A stretch of DNA of 64,000 nt from Falsiroseomonas tokyonensis (lineage in GTDB: Bacteria; Pseudomonadota; Alphaproteobacteria; Acetobacterales; Acetobacteraceae): positions 496,001-560,000 of the forward strand of contig NZ_JAFNJS010000001.1 in NCBI RefSeq assembly GCF_019024325.1, written 5' to 3'. The notes under the pieces were generated by a model that saw only the letters and a program-made list of their open reading frames with translations, had not been told where the DNA came from and ran no database searches. The translations under genes were made by a program, and so were the position numbers. Position 1 is the first letter of the stretch, and the number at the start of each line of letters is the position of its first letter. Below are positions 1 to 8,118 of the stretch, in pieces.

Positions 1-1090
1 AGGCCGAGACATGCGTGGTGCAGGAGGGTGGCGAGGCGCGGTGGCCGCCCGGCATCCAGCCATCGCGGATGCGCGCCGCCCAGTCGGCGGCGCGGGGCTT
101 GGAGATCATCTCCGCCACCGGAACCTCGACGAAATCCGGGTCCGCCAGCCAGGTCTCGCGATCCTCATGCGCCGCGGCCATGGCGCGCGCGACGAGGTCC
201 AGGTGTCGCACGCTGCCCGGCTGGACGCCGGCGAGATCGAACTGCTCCAGGATGTTCAGCATGGCGATCAGCACGGCGCCGGAGCCTGGCGGCGGATTGC
301 TGGCGATGCCATAGCCACGATAGCTGCCGATCACCGGTGGCGCTTCCCGCACCGCATAGCCGGCCAGGTCCTCGGCGGTGACGAAGGCGCCGTTATACGC
401 GAAATCCTCGGCGATGCGGGCGGCGATCTCGCCGCGGTAGAAGTCGGCCGCACCATGCCGCGCAAGGCGTTCCAGGCTGTCTGCCATCTCAGGCTGGCGC
501 AGCGTGTCGCCCACCTTGTGCGGCGTGCCCTGGGCGTCGAGGTACAGGGCCGCGCAGGCCGGCGTGGTGGAGAGGCGGCGCAGGCCGCTTGGCAGGCCGG
601 GCTGCGGGGTTCGGGTCAGGAAGTCGTGGTGGAAGGGCGCCACCACCACACCCTCCCGCGCCATGCGGATGGCGGGCGCCAGCAGCGTGGCCCAATCCAT
701 GCTGCACAGCATCGCATGGAAGCGGGCGAGGCCGGCCACGGTGCCCGGCGTCATGATGGCCTGGTAGCCGAGCTCCGCGCGAAAATCCTCGAACAGTGCA
801 TAGCCGGAAATCTCGGAACGTCCCTGGCTGTCCGCCGCCCACATGTCCGGCGTCACCTTCGCCCCGGCACGCGCATGGAAATCGATCATGCCGTGGCGGC
901 CGCTGCGCGCATCGAGGAACTGCAGCGTGCCCATGCCGCCCAGCCCGCACATGAAGGGATCCTGCACCATCTGGCAAAAGGCGGTTGCCAATGCGGCATC
1001 GAAGGCATTGCCGCCACGCCGCAGCACTGCGGCGCCGGCATCCGCCGCGCGCGGCTGCGGACAGACCACCAGGCCCCTGATCGCGTCCAT
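1..1090 (-). CDS. ggt: gamma-glutamyltransferase, partial (large subunit up to the nucleophile)
   Basis: Cleaves the gamma-glutamyl bond of glutathione and related compounds by an N-terminal-nucleophile mechanism. The ATG at 1090 follows AGGGAGG. The protein begins directly with the family core (a Gly-Gly-Asn-Ala-Phe-Asp-Ala-Ala stretch near residue 25, then a Gly-Leu-Gly-Gly-Met-Gly stretch). No signal peptide is visible, so the enzyme is probably cytoplasmic, unlike the periplasmic E. coli enzyme. The last in-window codons read Cys-Thr-Thr-His-Val-Ser. The first Thr (bases 17-19, about residue 358) matches the autoprocessing nucleophile of the family TTH-x-S motif, so the window holds the whole large subunit and stops just as the small subunit begins. 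It is divergent from a TctC-type protein. Link to the oxoprolinase-like genes further right is inference. Confidence 0.9.
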   Translation of the reverse strand, partial: MDAIRGLVVCPQPRAADAGAAVLRRGGNAFDAALATAFCQMVQDPFMCGLGGMGTLQFLDARSGRHGMIDFHARAGAKVTPDMWAADSQGRSEISGYALFEDFRAELGYQAIMTPGTVAGLARFHAMLCSMDWATLLAPAIRMAREGVVVAPFHHDFLTRTPQPGLPSGLRRLSTTPACAALYLDAQGTPHKVGDTLRQPEMADSLERLARHGAADFYRGEIAARIAEDFAYNGAFVTAEDLAGYAVREAPPVIGSYRGYGIASNPPPGSGAVLIAMLNILEQFDLAGVQPGSVRHLDLVARAMAAAHEDRETWLADPDFVEVPVAEMISKPRAADWAARIRDGWMPGGHRASPPSCTTHVSA

Positions 1091-1137
1091 GCCGTGCCTC
1101 CCTGACCGGATCGCAGGCTGCACCCGCGCGGCAGTCT

Positions 1138-1166
1138 TTGACAGCCCCGTCGGGGGCTGGTTTCAT
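1138..1166 (+). promoter_or_regulatory. sigma70-like promoter with dyad in the spacer
   Basis: TTGACA at 1138-1143, a 17-base spacer, and TTTCAT at 1161-1166, about 30 bases before the start codon of the TctC-type gene. The spacer carries an inverted repeat, AGCCCC (1143-1148) and GGGGCT (1153-1158), which could be an operator. This is the best-looking promoter in the window. Assignment is by eye. Confidence 0.5.
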
Positions 1167-1195
1167 CAGGACAATTCGACGCGAAGGACGCAGCC

Positions 1196-2173
1196 ATGCC
1201 GACCAGCCGCCGAGCCCTTCTTGCCGCCGCCGCCGCCTTGCCTCTCGCTGCACCCGCCGCCCTGCGCGCGCAACCACGCTATCCGGACCGGCCGGTGCGC
1301 GTCATCGTGCCCTTCGCCGCCGGCGGCATCATCGATGTGGTGGCGCGCCTGGTGAACGAGCCGCTGGCCCGCGAGCTCGGCCAGCCCTTCGTCATCGAGA
1401 ACCAGCCCGGCGCCGGCTCCACCATCGGCGCGCGCACCGTCGCGCGGGCGCGGCCGGATGGCTATACGCTGATGATCAACGGCGCCGCGCAATCGGTGAT
1501 CCCGGCGCTTTACAAGGATGCGGGCTTCGACAGCGTGGCGGATTTCATCCCCGTCGGGCTGGTCGGCGACCAGACCTTCCTGGCCTGCGTGCATCCCTCC
1601 GTCCCGGTGCGGGACGTGCCGACGCTGCTGTCCTGGCTGCGGGAGAAGCGCGGCCAGGCCACCTTCGCCACCACCGGCATCGGCGCCGCCTCGCACCTCG
1701 CAGGGGAATTGCTGAAGAGCCTCGCGGGGGTGGATTTCACCGTGGTGACCTATCGCGGCACGCCGGCGGCGGTGACGGATTTCATCGCCGGGCGCATCGA
1801 CATGATGATCGACAGCCAGACGCTGCTCGCGCCCTTCGTCGCGGATGGCAAGGCGCGCGCCGTCGCCGTCACCACCACCCGCCGCTCCAAGCTGCTGCCC
1901 GATCTGCCGACCTTCGCGGAAGCGGGCGTCGCCGACTATCGCGCTTCCTCCTTCCAGGCCATGTATGCGCCAGCCGGCACGCCGGCGCCGATCGTGCAGA
2001 CCCTTTCGGCCGCGCTGCTGAAGGTGCTGGCGGACCCCGCGGTGCAGGAGTCCTTCACCGCGCGGGGCGTGGACCCGATGCCGGGCGACAGCGCCGCCGC
2101 GCGGCGGTTCCTGGAGGCGGAATCGGCCAAATGGGTGCCAATCCTGGAACGCACCGGCGCGACGGCCGGCTGA
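1196..2173 (+). CDS. TctC/Bug-type tripartite tricarboxylate transporter substrate-binding protein
   Basis: Periplasmic binding protein of the Bug family (325 aa, the usual length). Residues 1-25 form a Tat/Sec-like leader (SRRALL, hydrophobic run, Ala-x-Ala before Gln-Pro). Mature-domain hallmarks are present: a YPDRPVRVIVPF start, AAGGIIDVVAR, an ENQPGAGSTIGA ligand-loop motif near residue 70, and a GxGxxSHL stretch near residue 165. Bug proteins bind carboxylates or small amides. No TctA/TctB membrane subunits are nearby, so it may serve a remote transporter or a sensing role, as is common in Acetobacteraceae and Bordetella. The start is supported by AAGGA upstream and a good promoter. Confidence 0.9.
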   Translation: MPTSRRALLAAAAALPLAAPAALRAQPRYPDRPVRVIVPFAAGGIIDVVARLVNEPLARELGQPFVIENQPGAGSTIGARTVARARPDGYTLMINGAAQSVIPALYKDAGFDSVADFIPVGLVGDQTFLACVHPSVPVRDVPTLLSWLREKRGQATFATTGIGAASHLAGELLKSLAGVDFTVVTYRGTPAAVTDFIAGRIDMMIDSQTLLAPFVADGKARAVAVTTTRRSKLLPDLPTFAEAGVADYRASSFQAMYAPAGTPAPIVQTLSAALLKVLADPAVQESFTARGVDPMPGDSAAARRFLEAESAKWVPILERTGATAG

Positions 2174-2179
2174 GCCGCG

Positions 2180-3082
2180 ATGCAGACGCTGGTCCTGGTG
2201 GAGCCCTTCCGCGCCGTCTTCTACGCGCCCTACTACGTCGCGCTGGAGGGCGGCCACTTCACCCATCGCGGCATCCGCATGCAGCTGGAAACCGCCGGCA
2301 CGCCGGATGCCGCGGCGGGGCGGCTGCTGGATGGCAGCGCGGACCTGGCCTGGAGCGGGCCGATGCGGCCGATGCTGGAACGCAGCCGCGACGCCGCCAG
2401 CCCGCTGCGGAGCTTTGGCGCCGCGGTGATGCGCGACCCCTTCCTGCTGCTCGGCATGGGGGCGCGGCCGGGCTTCCAGATGGCGGATCTCGCAACGCTG
2501 CGCGTCGCCATCCCGTCGGAGGTGCCGACGCCCTGGTGGTGCCTGATGCATGACCTGCGGCAGGCCGGCGTGGATCCCGCCACCTGCCCCGGCCATGTAC
2601 GGATGCCGATGCCGGAGGGCGCCTCCGCGCTGCGCGAAGGGCGCGTCGATGCGGTAATGCTCTTCGAGCCTCACGCGGCAGCGCTGGAGGAGGCGGGCGC
2701 CACCGTCTGGTATGCGGCGGCGGACCGCGGCCTTACCGCCTATTCCGCGCTCTATGCCGTCACGCCGCGCATCGCGCAGAAGCATGCGGCCTTCACAGCC
2801 GTGGTGCAGGGCCTGGGCGCGGCGCTGGACTGGCTGCGTGCCGCCACCCCGGCCGAGATCGCCGCCGTGCTGGCGCCGCGCTTCGCCGAAATGCCGCAAG
2901 CGCATCTGCTGCGGGCCATCGGGCGCTACCAGCGGCTCGGCCTGTGGGAGAACACCACGCATCTGCCGCGCGCGGCGCTGGATGGGCTGGCGGCGGCCAT
3001 GATCTCCTCGGGCGCCATGACCCATCATCCCGGCTACGAATCCTGCATCGACCTGTCGCTGGACCTGGTCGGGCCGGGCTGA
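2180..3082 (+). CDS. NMT1/THI5-like ABC substrate-binding-type protein without signal peptide
   Basis: 300 aa. The opening (LVEPFRAVFYAPYYVALEGGHF) is the typical start of NMT1/THI5/SsuA-like domains that bind pyrimidine precursors, sulfonates or nitrate. Dipeptides such as GSADLAWSGPMRP also fit the fold. It starts 6 bases after the upstream stop and begins straight in the mature fold, with no leader sequence, so as written it would stay in the cytoplasm. No ATPase or permease follows; the next gene is an MFS transporter. It may be a cytoplasmic ligand-binding or THI5-like protein rather than a transporter component. Function unknown. Confidence 0.75.
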   Translation: MQTLVLVEPFRAVFYAPYYVALEGGHFTHRGIRMQLETAGTPDAAAGRLLDGSADLAWSGPMRPMLERSRDAASPLRSFGAAVMRDPFLLLGMGARPGFQMADLATLRVAIPSEVPTPWWCLMHDLRQAGVDPATCPGHVRMPMPEGASALREGRVDAVMLFEPHAAALEEAGATVWYAAADRGLTAYSALYAVTPRIAQKHAAFTAVVQGLGAALDWLRAATPAEIAAVLAPRFAEMPQAHLLRAIGRYQRLGLWENTTHLPRAALDGLAAAMISSGAMTHHPGYESCIDLSLDLVGPG

Positions 3083-3173
3083 ACCGCCCGCGCAGGTCTG
3101 CCCCTCCCCCGGCGCGGCTTCACAGGGGCCTTGGGGATGGAAATGATGACCCCGGGAAGCGGGCCGGGGGCGG

Positions 3174-4370
3174 ATGCAGCATAGCCAAAGAATGAACCTG
3201 CTGATGGTGGCGCTGGGCGCCATGTTCCTGCAGCAGACCTTCGCGGCGCTGGGGCGCAACCTGCCCTCCATCATCGCCCCGGCCATCCTGGACGATTTGC
3301 GGCTGGATGCCGCCTGGCTCGGTGTCTATGTCGGTATCGGCGCGCTGGCCTCGCTCGGCTTCCAGCTCGGCTGCGGCAGCTTCATCATCCGCCATGGCGC
3401 ATTGCGGGTCAGCCAGGTGGCGCTGCTGATGCTTGCGGCGGGGCTGGTGGCGGCCTGCATCGGGCCGCTCGGCTTCTTCGCGCTGTCGGCGGTGATCGGC
3501 GCCGGGGGCGCGGCCGTTTCCACCCCGGCCAGTTCGCATCTGCTCGGCCGCTATTCGCCGCCGCGCTATGCGCCGCTTGTCTTTTCCATCAAGCAGACGG
3601 CGGTGCCGGCGGGGCTGCTGCTGGGCGGGCTGCTGGGGCCGCTGCTGACGGGCTGGTGGGGCTGGCGTGGCGCCATGCTGGCCTCCGCCGCCGCCTGCCT
3701 CGTGCTGGCGGTGTTGCTGCAGCCGCTGCGCGCGGAATTCGATGCCGACCGCGTCCCGGGCCGCAGCTTTCGCCTCTCCGATTTCCACACCACCCTGGCC
3801 GTGGTGATGCGCGACCGGGAGCTGTTCAAGCTTTCGCTCGCCTGCTTTGTCTTCAACGGGCTGCAGACCGTCTTCATGGCCTATTTCGTGGTCTATCTGA
3901 CGGCCTTGGGGCATCCGTTGGCGGTGGCGGGCTTCATCTTCTCCGCCGCCACCCTGGCCGCGGTGCCCGGCCGCATCCTCTGGGGGTGGATCGGCAGCGT
4001 GCTGGTTTCGCCGCGCGTGGTGATGGGGGCGCTGGCGCTCGGCATGGCGGCAAGTTCGCTGCTGGCCGGGTTGTCGGGACCGGGCTGGCCTCTGCTGCTG
4101 CTGGGGCTGGTGGGCGGCGGGCTGAGCCTCACGGCACTGTCCTGGAACGGGGTCCTGCTGGCGGAGGCGGCGCGGCTGGCGCCGGAGGGGCTACGCGGGG
4201 CGGCGACCGGCGGCGTGCTGTCCTTCGGCCAGCTCGGCGCGCTGCTGATGCCGCTGGCCTTTGCCAGCGTGCTGTGGCTGACGGGCCGCTACGATTACGG
4301 CTTCCTGCTCTGTGGCCTGCCTTCGCTGCTGGCCGGGCTGGCGCTGCTGCGCCGGCCGCGCGCCGCATAG
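3174..4370 (+). CDS. MFS transporter
   Basis: 398 aa with about twelve hydrophobic helices and little else, the size and profile of major facilitator superfamily permeases. An N-terminal GxGxLASLGFQLG stretch and the central basic loop (about residues 185-205) between two six-helix halves fit the family. Substrate cannot be read from sequence. The start at 3174 is preceded by a G-rich stretch; an internal ATG at 3192 is an alternative that would lose only six residues. The last 76 bases overlap the 3' end of the convergent small permease gene. It may export or import the compound handled by the two upstream binding proteins (inference). Confidence 0.85.
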   Translation: MQHSQRMNLLMVALGAMFLQQTFAALGRNLPSIIAPAILDDLRLDAAWLGVYVGIGALASLGFQLGCGSFIIRHGALRVSQVALLMLAAGLVAACIGPLGFFALSAVIGAGGAAVSTPASSHLLGRYSPPRYAPLVFSIKQTAVPAGLLLGGLLGPLLTGWWGWRGAMLASAAACLVLAVLLQPLRAEFDADRVPGRSFRLSDFHTTLAVVMRDRELFKLSLACFVFNGLQTVFMAYFVVYLTALGHPLAVAGFIFSAATLAAVPGRILWGWIGSVLVSPRVVMGALALGMAASSLLAGLSGPGWPLLLLGLVGGGLSLTALSWNGVLLAEAARLAPEGLRGAATGGVLSFGQLGALLMPLAFASVLWLTGRYDYGFLLCGLPSLLAGLALLRRPRAA

Positions 4371-5023
4371 GTGGAGGCCGCCAGCAGGGCGCCTTCCGCC
4401 GCGAAGGCCAGCGCCGCGGTGGCCGCCGCGCCCTGCAGCACCAGCAGCTGGTTCTGATTTTGCAGGCCGAGCACGATGGGCGTGCCGAGCGTCGCCGCCC
4501 CGGCCAGGGCGCCCACCGCGGCGGTGGCCACGGCCAGCACCAGCGCCACGCGCAGCCCGTCCAGCACCAGCGGCCAGGCCAGCGGCAGCTCCACCTCTCG
4601 CAGCGCGCCGGCGGGGGTATAGCCCAAGGCGAGCGCGGCCAGCCGCGCCTCGGGCGGCACTGCCTCCAGCGCCGCCACCGTGGCGCGCAGCACCGGCATC
4701 AGCCCGTAGAGCAGCAGCGCCAGGATGGTGGGGCCCCAGCCGAACCCCATGGCGGGCACGGCCAGCGCCACCGCCACCACCGGCGGCACCGCCTGGGCGG
4801 CGGCGGCCAGGGCATCGGCGGCGGGGCGCAGCGCGCGGCCGGCGGGGCGGGTCACCAGCACGCCGAGCGCGAGCCCCAGCGCCGCGGCCGGCACCACGCC
4901 AGCCAGCGCCAGCCCGGCATGGCTGGCGGCCAGGCCCAGCAGGCGGCCGGGCGGGAAGCCGCCGAACCAGCCGGGCAGCAGCGCCACCAGCGCCAGGACC
5001 AGGGCCAGCAGCGGCGCCATCAT
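4295..5023 (-). CDS. yehW: osmoprotectant ABC transporter permease, YehW-like
   Basis: 242 aa inner-membrane permease of the ProW/OpuCB family, about the size of E. coli YehW. It has roughly six hydrophobic helices, and the permease EAA-type loop is visible around ALGYTPAGALREVELP. The conserved tail motif IVLGLQNQNQ, found in glycine-betaine importers, is near residue 190. The start overlaps the upstream ATPase stop as ATGA. The C-terminal tail (Ser/Arg-rich, about 20 residues) runs into the convergent MFS gene and is probably not conserved. Fourth gene of the osmF-yehY-yehX-yehW set. Confidence 0.85.
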   Translation of the reverse strand: MMAPLLALVLALVALLPGWFGGFPPGRLLGLAASHAGLALAGVVPAAALGLALGVLVTRPAGRALRPAADALAAAAQAVPPVVAVALAVPAMGFGWGPTILALLLYGLMPVLRATVAALEAVPPEARLAALALGYTPAGALREVELPLAWPLVLDGLRVALVLAVATAAVGALAGAATLGTPIVLGLQNQNQLLVLQGAAATAALAFAAEGALLAASTYAARGRRSSASPASSEGRPQSRKP

Positions 5024-5934
5024 CGGCCGCGCGCCAGCACGGCCTCCAGCCGCAGGGACCCCTGGCCCAGCGCCAGCACGTCCCGCCCCGTCTCCGCCAT
5101 GCGGGACAGCGCATCGGCCAGGGTCGCGCCCTCATCCAGCGCGGGGGCATCGGCGGGTGCGGGCCGAGCGTCCTGCGCCACCTCGGCCGGCAAGAGCGAC
5201 AGGCGGCGCAGGCCGGGCTGGCCGCCGCCCAGCAGGGTGCGGGCGAAATCCGGCGCATCCGGCGCCACCAGGGCGGCGGGCGGCCCTTCCGCCACCAGCC
5301 GGCCGTCGCGCAGCACCGCCACCTGGCTGGCCAGTTCCAGCGCCTCCTCCGGGTCATGCGTCACCAGCAGGATGGTTTTTCCAGTTTCGGCATGGATGCG
5401 GCGGAGCTCGGCGCGCAGGTCGCGGCGGGTGATGGGGTCCACGGCGCCAAAGGGCTCGTCCATCAGCAGGATGTCGGGGTCCGCCGCCAGGGCGCGGGCC
5501 AGGCCGACACGCTGCGCCTGGCCGCCGGAGAGTGCGCCGGGCAGGCGCTCCGCCAGGCCGGGGTCGAGCTGGACCATCTCCAGCAGATCGGCGACGCGGG
5601 CGGCAATGCGGGAGGAGTCCCAGCCCAGCAGCCGCGGCACCGTGCCGATATTGGCGGCGACGGTCCGGTGCGGGAACAGGCCGGTGGATTGCATCACATA
5701 GCCGATGGAGCGCCGCAGCCGCGCCGGATCCTGGCCCGCCACGTCACTGCCGCGCACCAGCACGCGGCCGGCGCTCGGCTCCACCAGGCGGTTGACCAGT
5801 TTCATCAGCGTCGACTTGCCGGAGCCGGAGGGGCCGACCAAGACACAGAGCATGCCGGCCGGAACCTCCAGCGTCACCTCCGAGAGCGCCGTGGTGCCGC
5901 CGAAGCGCACGGAGACATTTTCGAAATGGATCAT
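5020..5934 (-). CDS. yehX: osmoprotectant ABC transporter ATP-binding protein, YehX-like
   Basis: 304 aa ATPase of the ProV/OpuCA/YehX group. Walker A GPSGSGKST near residue 36, signature LSGGQAQRVGLARALA, Walker B ILLMDEPFGAVD, and the switch His in VTHDPEEA. A weak CBS-like remnant closes the C terminus, as in YehX. Its ATG overlaps the stop of the YehY-like permease (ATGA) and its stop overlaps the next permease start, so the three are translationally coupled. Drives import of glycine-betaine-type solutes. Confidence 0.9.
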   Translation of the reverse strand: MIHFENVSVRFGGTTALSEVTLEVPAGMLCVLVGPSGSGKSTLMKLVNRLVEPSAGRVLVRGSDVAGQDPARLRRSIGYVMQSTGLFPHRTVAANIGTVPRLLGWDSSRIAARVADLLEMVQLDPGLAERLPGALSGGQAQRVGLARALAADPDILLMDEPFGAVDPITRRDLRAELRRIHAETGKTILLVTHDPEEALELASQVAVLRDGRLVAEGPPAALVAPDAPDFARTLLGGGQPGLRRLSLLPAEVAQDARPAPADAPALDEGATLADALSRMAETGRDVLALGQGSLRLEAVLARGR

Positions 5935-7055
5935 GTGTTCGTGCCCAGCCGCTGTTCCACCAGGCGGGCCAGCGCATCCGCCGCCAGGGCCAGGGCCATG
6001 ATCGGCAGGGCGCCCAGCAGCATCAGGTCCGTGGCGAATTGGGCCAGCCCCTCGAAGACCAGCGCGCCAAGGCCGCCGGCCCCGACCAGGCCGCCGAGCG
6101 TCACCAGCCCGATCGCCTGCACCACCGCCAGCCGCAGGCCCCCGGCGAAGACCGGCAAGGCGAGGGGCAGCCGCACCTCCCGCGTGATGCCGCCTTCGGT
6201 CATGCCCATGGCGCGGGCGGCGGCCACCGCGGCGGGGTCGGCTGCCGTCAGCCCGCCCAGGATGGACCGCCAGAGCGGCAGCGCCAGGTAGCCGGCGGTC
6301 GCCAGCACCGCCGGCGCCGGGCCGATGGCGCCGAGGCCGAGGCCGCGCAGCGCCGGCAGCAGCGCCAGCAGCCCGGCCAGCAGCGGGATCAGCGCGGCGA
6401 AGAGCGCGATGGCCGGCACCACCTGCACGGCGCCGAGCGCGGCGCCCATCGGCCCGGCCGCGCGCGGCCGCCGGAAGCCGGCCCAGGCCAGCGGCACGGC
6501 CAGCAGCAGCGCCAGGGCCAGCGCGGCGCCCGCCAGCGCCAGGTGGCGCAGCAGCGCCGCATGCACCGCCGCCTGCCGCGCCTGGTATTCCACCACCAGG
6601 GACAGGGCTGCGAAGGTTTCGGCCTGCCAAAGCCCCGCCAGGACCAGCAGCGCCAGCGCGGCCAGGGCCACGCGGCCAAGGGTCGGCAGCGCCGCCGCGC
6701 GCGCCACTACCAGCGCCGCGCCCGCCATCAGCCCCAGCCAGAACCCACCGCCCAGACCGGCCCGTGCCGCGGGTGCCATGCCTTCCAAGGCGGCGGCCGC
6801 CGCCCATCCGGTGGCCGCCAGCAGCAGCGCCAGGCCGGCAAGGCCCGCGCCGGCGCCAAGCCAAGCGGGCAGGCGCCACGGCACCGCCAAAGCCAGCGCG
6901 AGAAGCGCAGCCGGCCCGGCCCAGCCCAGGGCGGAAAAGCCCGGCATCCCGGTGCCCGGCAGCAGCCGGTTCGGCGCGACGGTCAGCCAGGGCAGCAGCA
7001 GGCCGGCCAGCACCGACGCCAGCAGCAGCGCCCGGCCGATTTCCCCGGCCCGCAT
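5931..7055 (-). CDS. yehY: osmoprotectant ABC transporter permease, YehY-like
   Basis: 374 aa, close to the E. coli YehY length (about 385) and much longer than YehW because of an extra hydrophobic N-terminal half. The C-terminal 200 residues carry the ProW-type permease domain with the motif VVPAIALFAALIPLL and an EAA-like loop (RAMGMTEGGITREVRLPL). The ATG at 7055 was chosen because it lies 10 bases after the osmF stop and gives the family length; an upstream in-frame start at 7136 would overlap osmF and add an Arg-rich non-family stretch. Confidence 0.85.
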   Translation of the reverse strand: MRAGEIGRALLLASVLAGLLLPWLTVAPNRLLPGTGMPGFSALGWAGPAALLALALAVPWRLPAWLGAGAGLAGLALLLAATGWAAAAALEGMAPAARAGLGGGFWLGLMAGAALVVARAAALPTLGRVALAALALLVLAGLWQAETFAALSLVVEYQARQAAVHAALLRHLALAGAALALALLLAVPLAWAGFRRPRAAGPMGAALGAVQVVPAIALFAALIPLLAGLLALLPALRGLGLGAIGPAPAVLATAGYLALPLWRSILGGLTAADPAAVAAARAMGMTEGGITREVRLPLALPVFAGGLRLAVVQAIGLVTLGGLVGAGGLGALVFEGLAQFATDLMLLGALPIMALALAADALARLVEQRLGTNT

Positions 7056-7065
7056 CCGCGGCGGA

Positions 7066-7983
7066 TCAGCCGAGGCTGGCGAAATGCGCCCGCGCCACCG
7101 CCGCCGCCGGCTGGCCTTCCACCGCCACACGCGCATTCAGCTGCTGCAGCTTTTCCAGGGTGAGGGAGGCGAAGACCGGCGCCAGCGCGGCGCGGATGCC
7201 CGGATGCGCCTCCAGCACCGCCTGGCGGACCACCGGCGCCGGCTCATAGACGATCTGCGCGCCCTTGCTGTCCTGCATCACCACCAGGCTGAGCGCCGAG
7301 ATCGCGCCATCCGTGCCATAGACCATGGCCGAGTTGACGCCGGAGATACCCTGCGCCGCGGCGCGCATGGTCACCGCCGTATCGCCACCCGGCAGCACCA
7401 CGATGCGGTCGCGCGGGAAGCTGAAGCCATAGGTGCGCTCGAAGCTGCCGAGCGCCGCCGGGCTCTCGACGAATTCGGCGGAGGCCGCGAGGCGCAGCTT
7501 GCCGGCCTGCGCCGCGCGGCCGAAATCCTCCATGGTGGCGAGGTTCTCGGCACGCGCCACATCGCCGCGGACCGCGATGGCCCAGGTGTTGTTGGCCGGC
7601 GCCCGGGGCAGCCAGATGAGGTTGTTGGCCTCCCGGTCCAGCCGCGCCACCGTCTCATAGGCGGTGTCGCCCTGGCGCCAGGCCGGGGCCTCCGGCTGCT
7701 GGAAGAAGAAGGCGCCGTTGCCGGTGTATTCGGGATAGAGGTCGATCTCGCCGGCCACCAGCGCCGTGCGGACGATGCGCGTGGGGCCGAGCGAGAGCCG
7801 CGCCTCGGTCGGGATATTGGCGCGTTCCAGCGCCACCAGGATCAGGTTGCCGAGCAGCGCACCCTCGGTGTCGATCTTGGAGGAGACCACCACGGGCCGC
7901 GCCGCCTGGGCGCGCGCCAGGTGCGGGGCCGCCAAAACCAGGGGAAGCGCGGCCATCAGCCGCCGCCGCATGATGCCTGCCAT
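7066..7983 (-). CDS. osmF: osmoprotectant-binding protein, OsmF/YehZ-like
   Basis: 305 aa periplasmic binding protein. Residues 1-28 are a leader (MRRRLMAALP, hydrophobic core, ARAQ). The mature start, VVVSSKIDTEGALLGNLIL, and the later DLYPEYTGNGAFFF are hallmarks of the OsmF/OpuBC class, whose aromatic residues cage quaternary amines such as glycine betaine. The ATG at 7983 follows AGGA; a second ATG at 7971 is possible. First gene of the four-gene importer, in the same order as the E. coli osmF-yehYXW operon. Confidence 0.9.
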   Translation of the reverse strand: MAGIMRRRLMAALPLVLAAPHLARAQAARPVVVSSKIDTEGALLGNLILVALERANIPTEARLSLGPTRIVRTALVAGEIDLYPEYTGNGAFFFQQPEAPAWRQGDTAYETVARLDREANNLIWLPRAPANNTWAIAVRGDVARAENLATMEDFGRAAQAGKLRLAASAEFVESPAALGSFERTYGFSFPRDRIVVLPGGDTAVTMRAAAQGISGVNSAMVYGTDGAISALSLVVMQDSKGAQIVYEPAPVVRQAVLEAHPGIRAALAPVFASLTLEKLQQLNARVAVEGQPAAAVARAHFASLG

Positions 7984-7992
7984 GATCCTGTC

Positions 7993-8066
7993 CCGTCCCG
8001 CTTCGGTGTCACGTTCTGCCAGCAGCACAGCGTGCCACAGGGCAACCGGTTCCGTCCCGCTTCGGT
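7993..8066. repeat. 15-base direct repeat pair upstream of osmF
   Basis: CCGTCCCGCTTCGGT occurs at 7993-8007 and again, identical, at 8052-8066, 59 bases apart, inside the 135-base gap before osmF. Identical repeats of this size in so short a gap suggest paired binding sites for a regulator of the osmF operon, though a local duplication is equally possible. A GC-rich stem (8075-8081 with 8103-8109) follows and could act as terminator of the leftward hyuB-side operon. Confidence 0.4.
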
Positions 8067-8118
8067 TGCAGGGCGCCGGCCGAGCCGAGATGGGGTGCGC
8101 CCGGCCGGCTGCCCAGGT

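Noticed and set aside
1166-3286. A 706-residue open frame on the minus strand
   Set aside because: Lies antisense to the TctC-type and NMT1-like genes, is His/Arg/Gly-rich and has no family sequence; long shadow frames are expected at this GC content.
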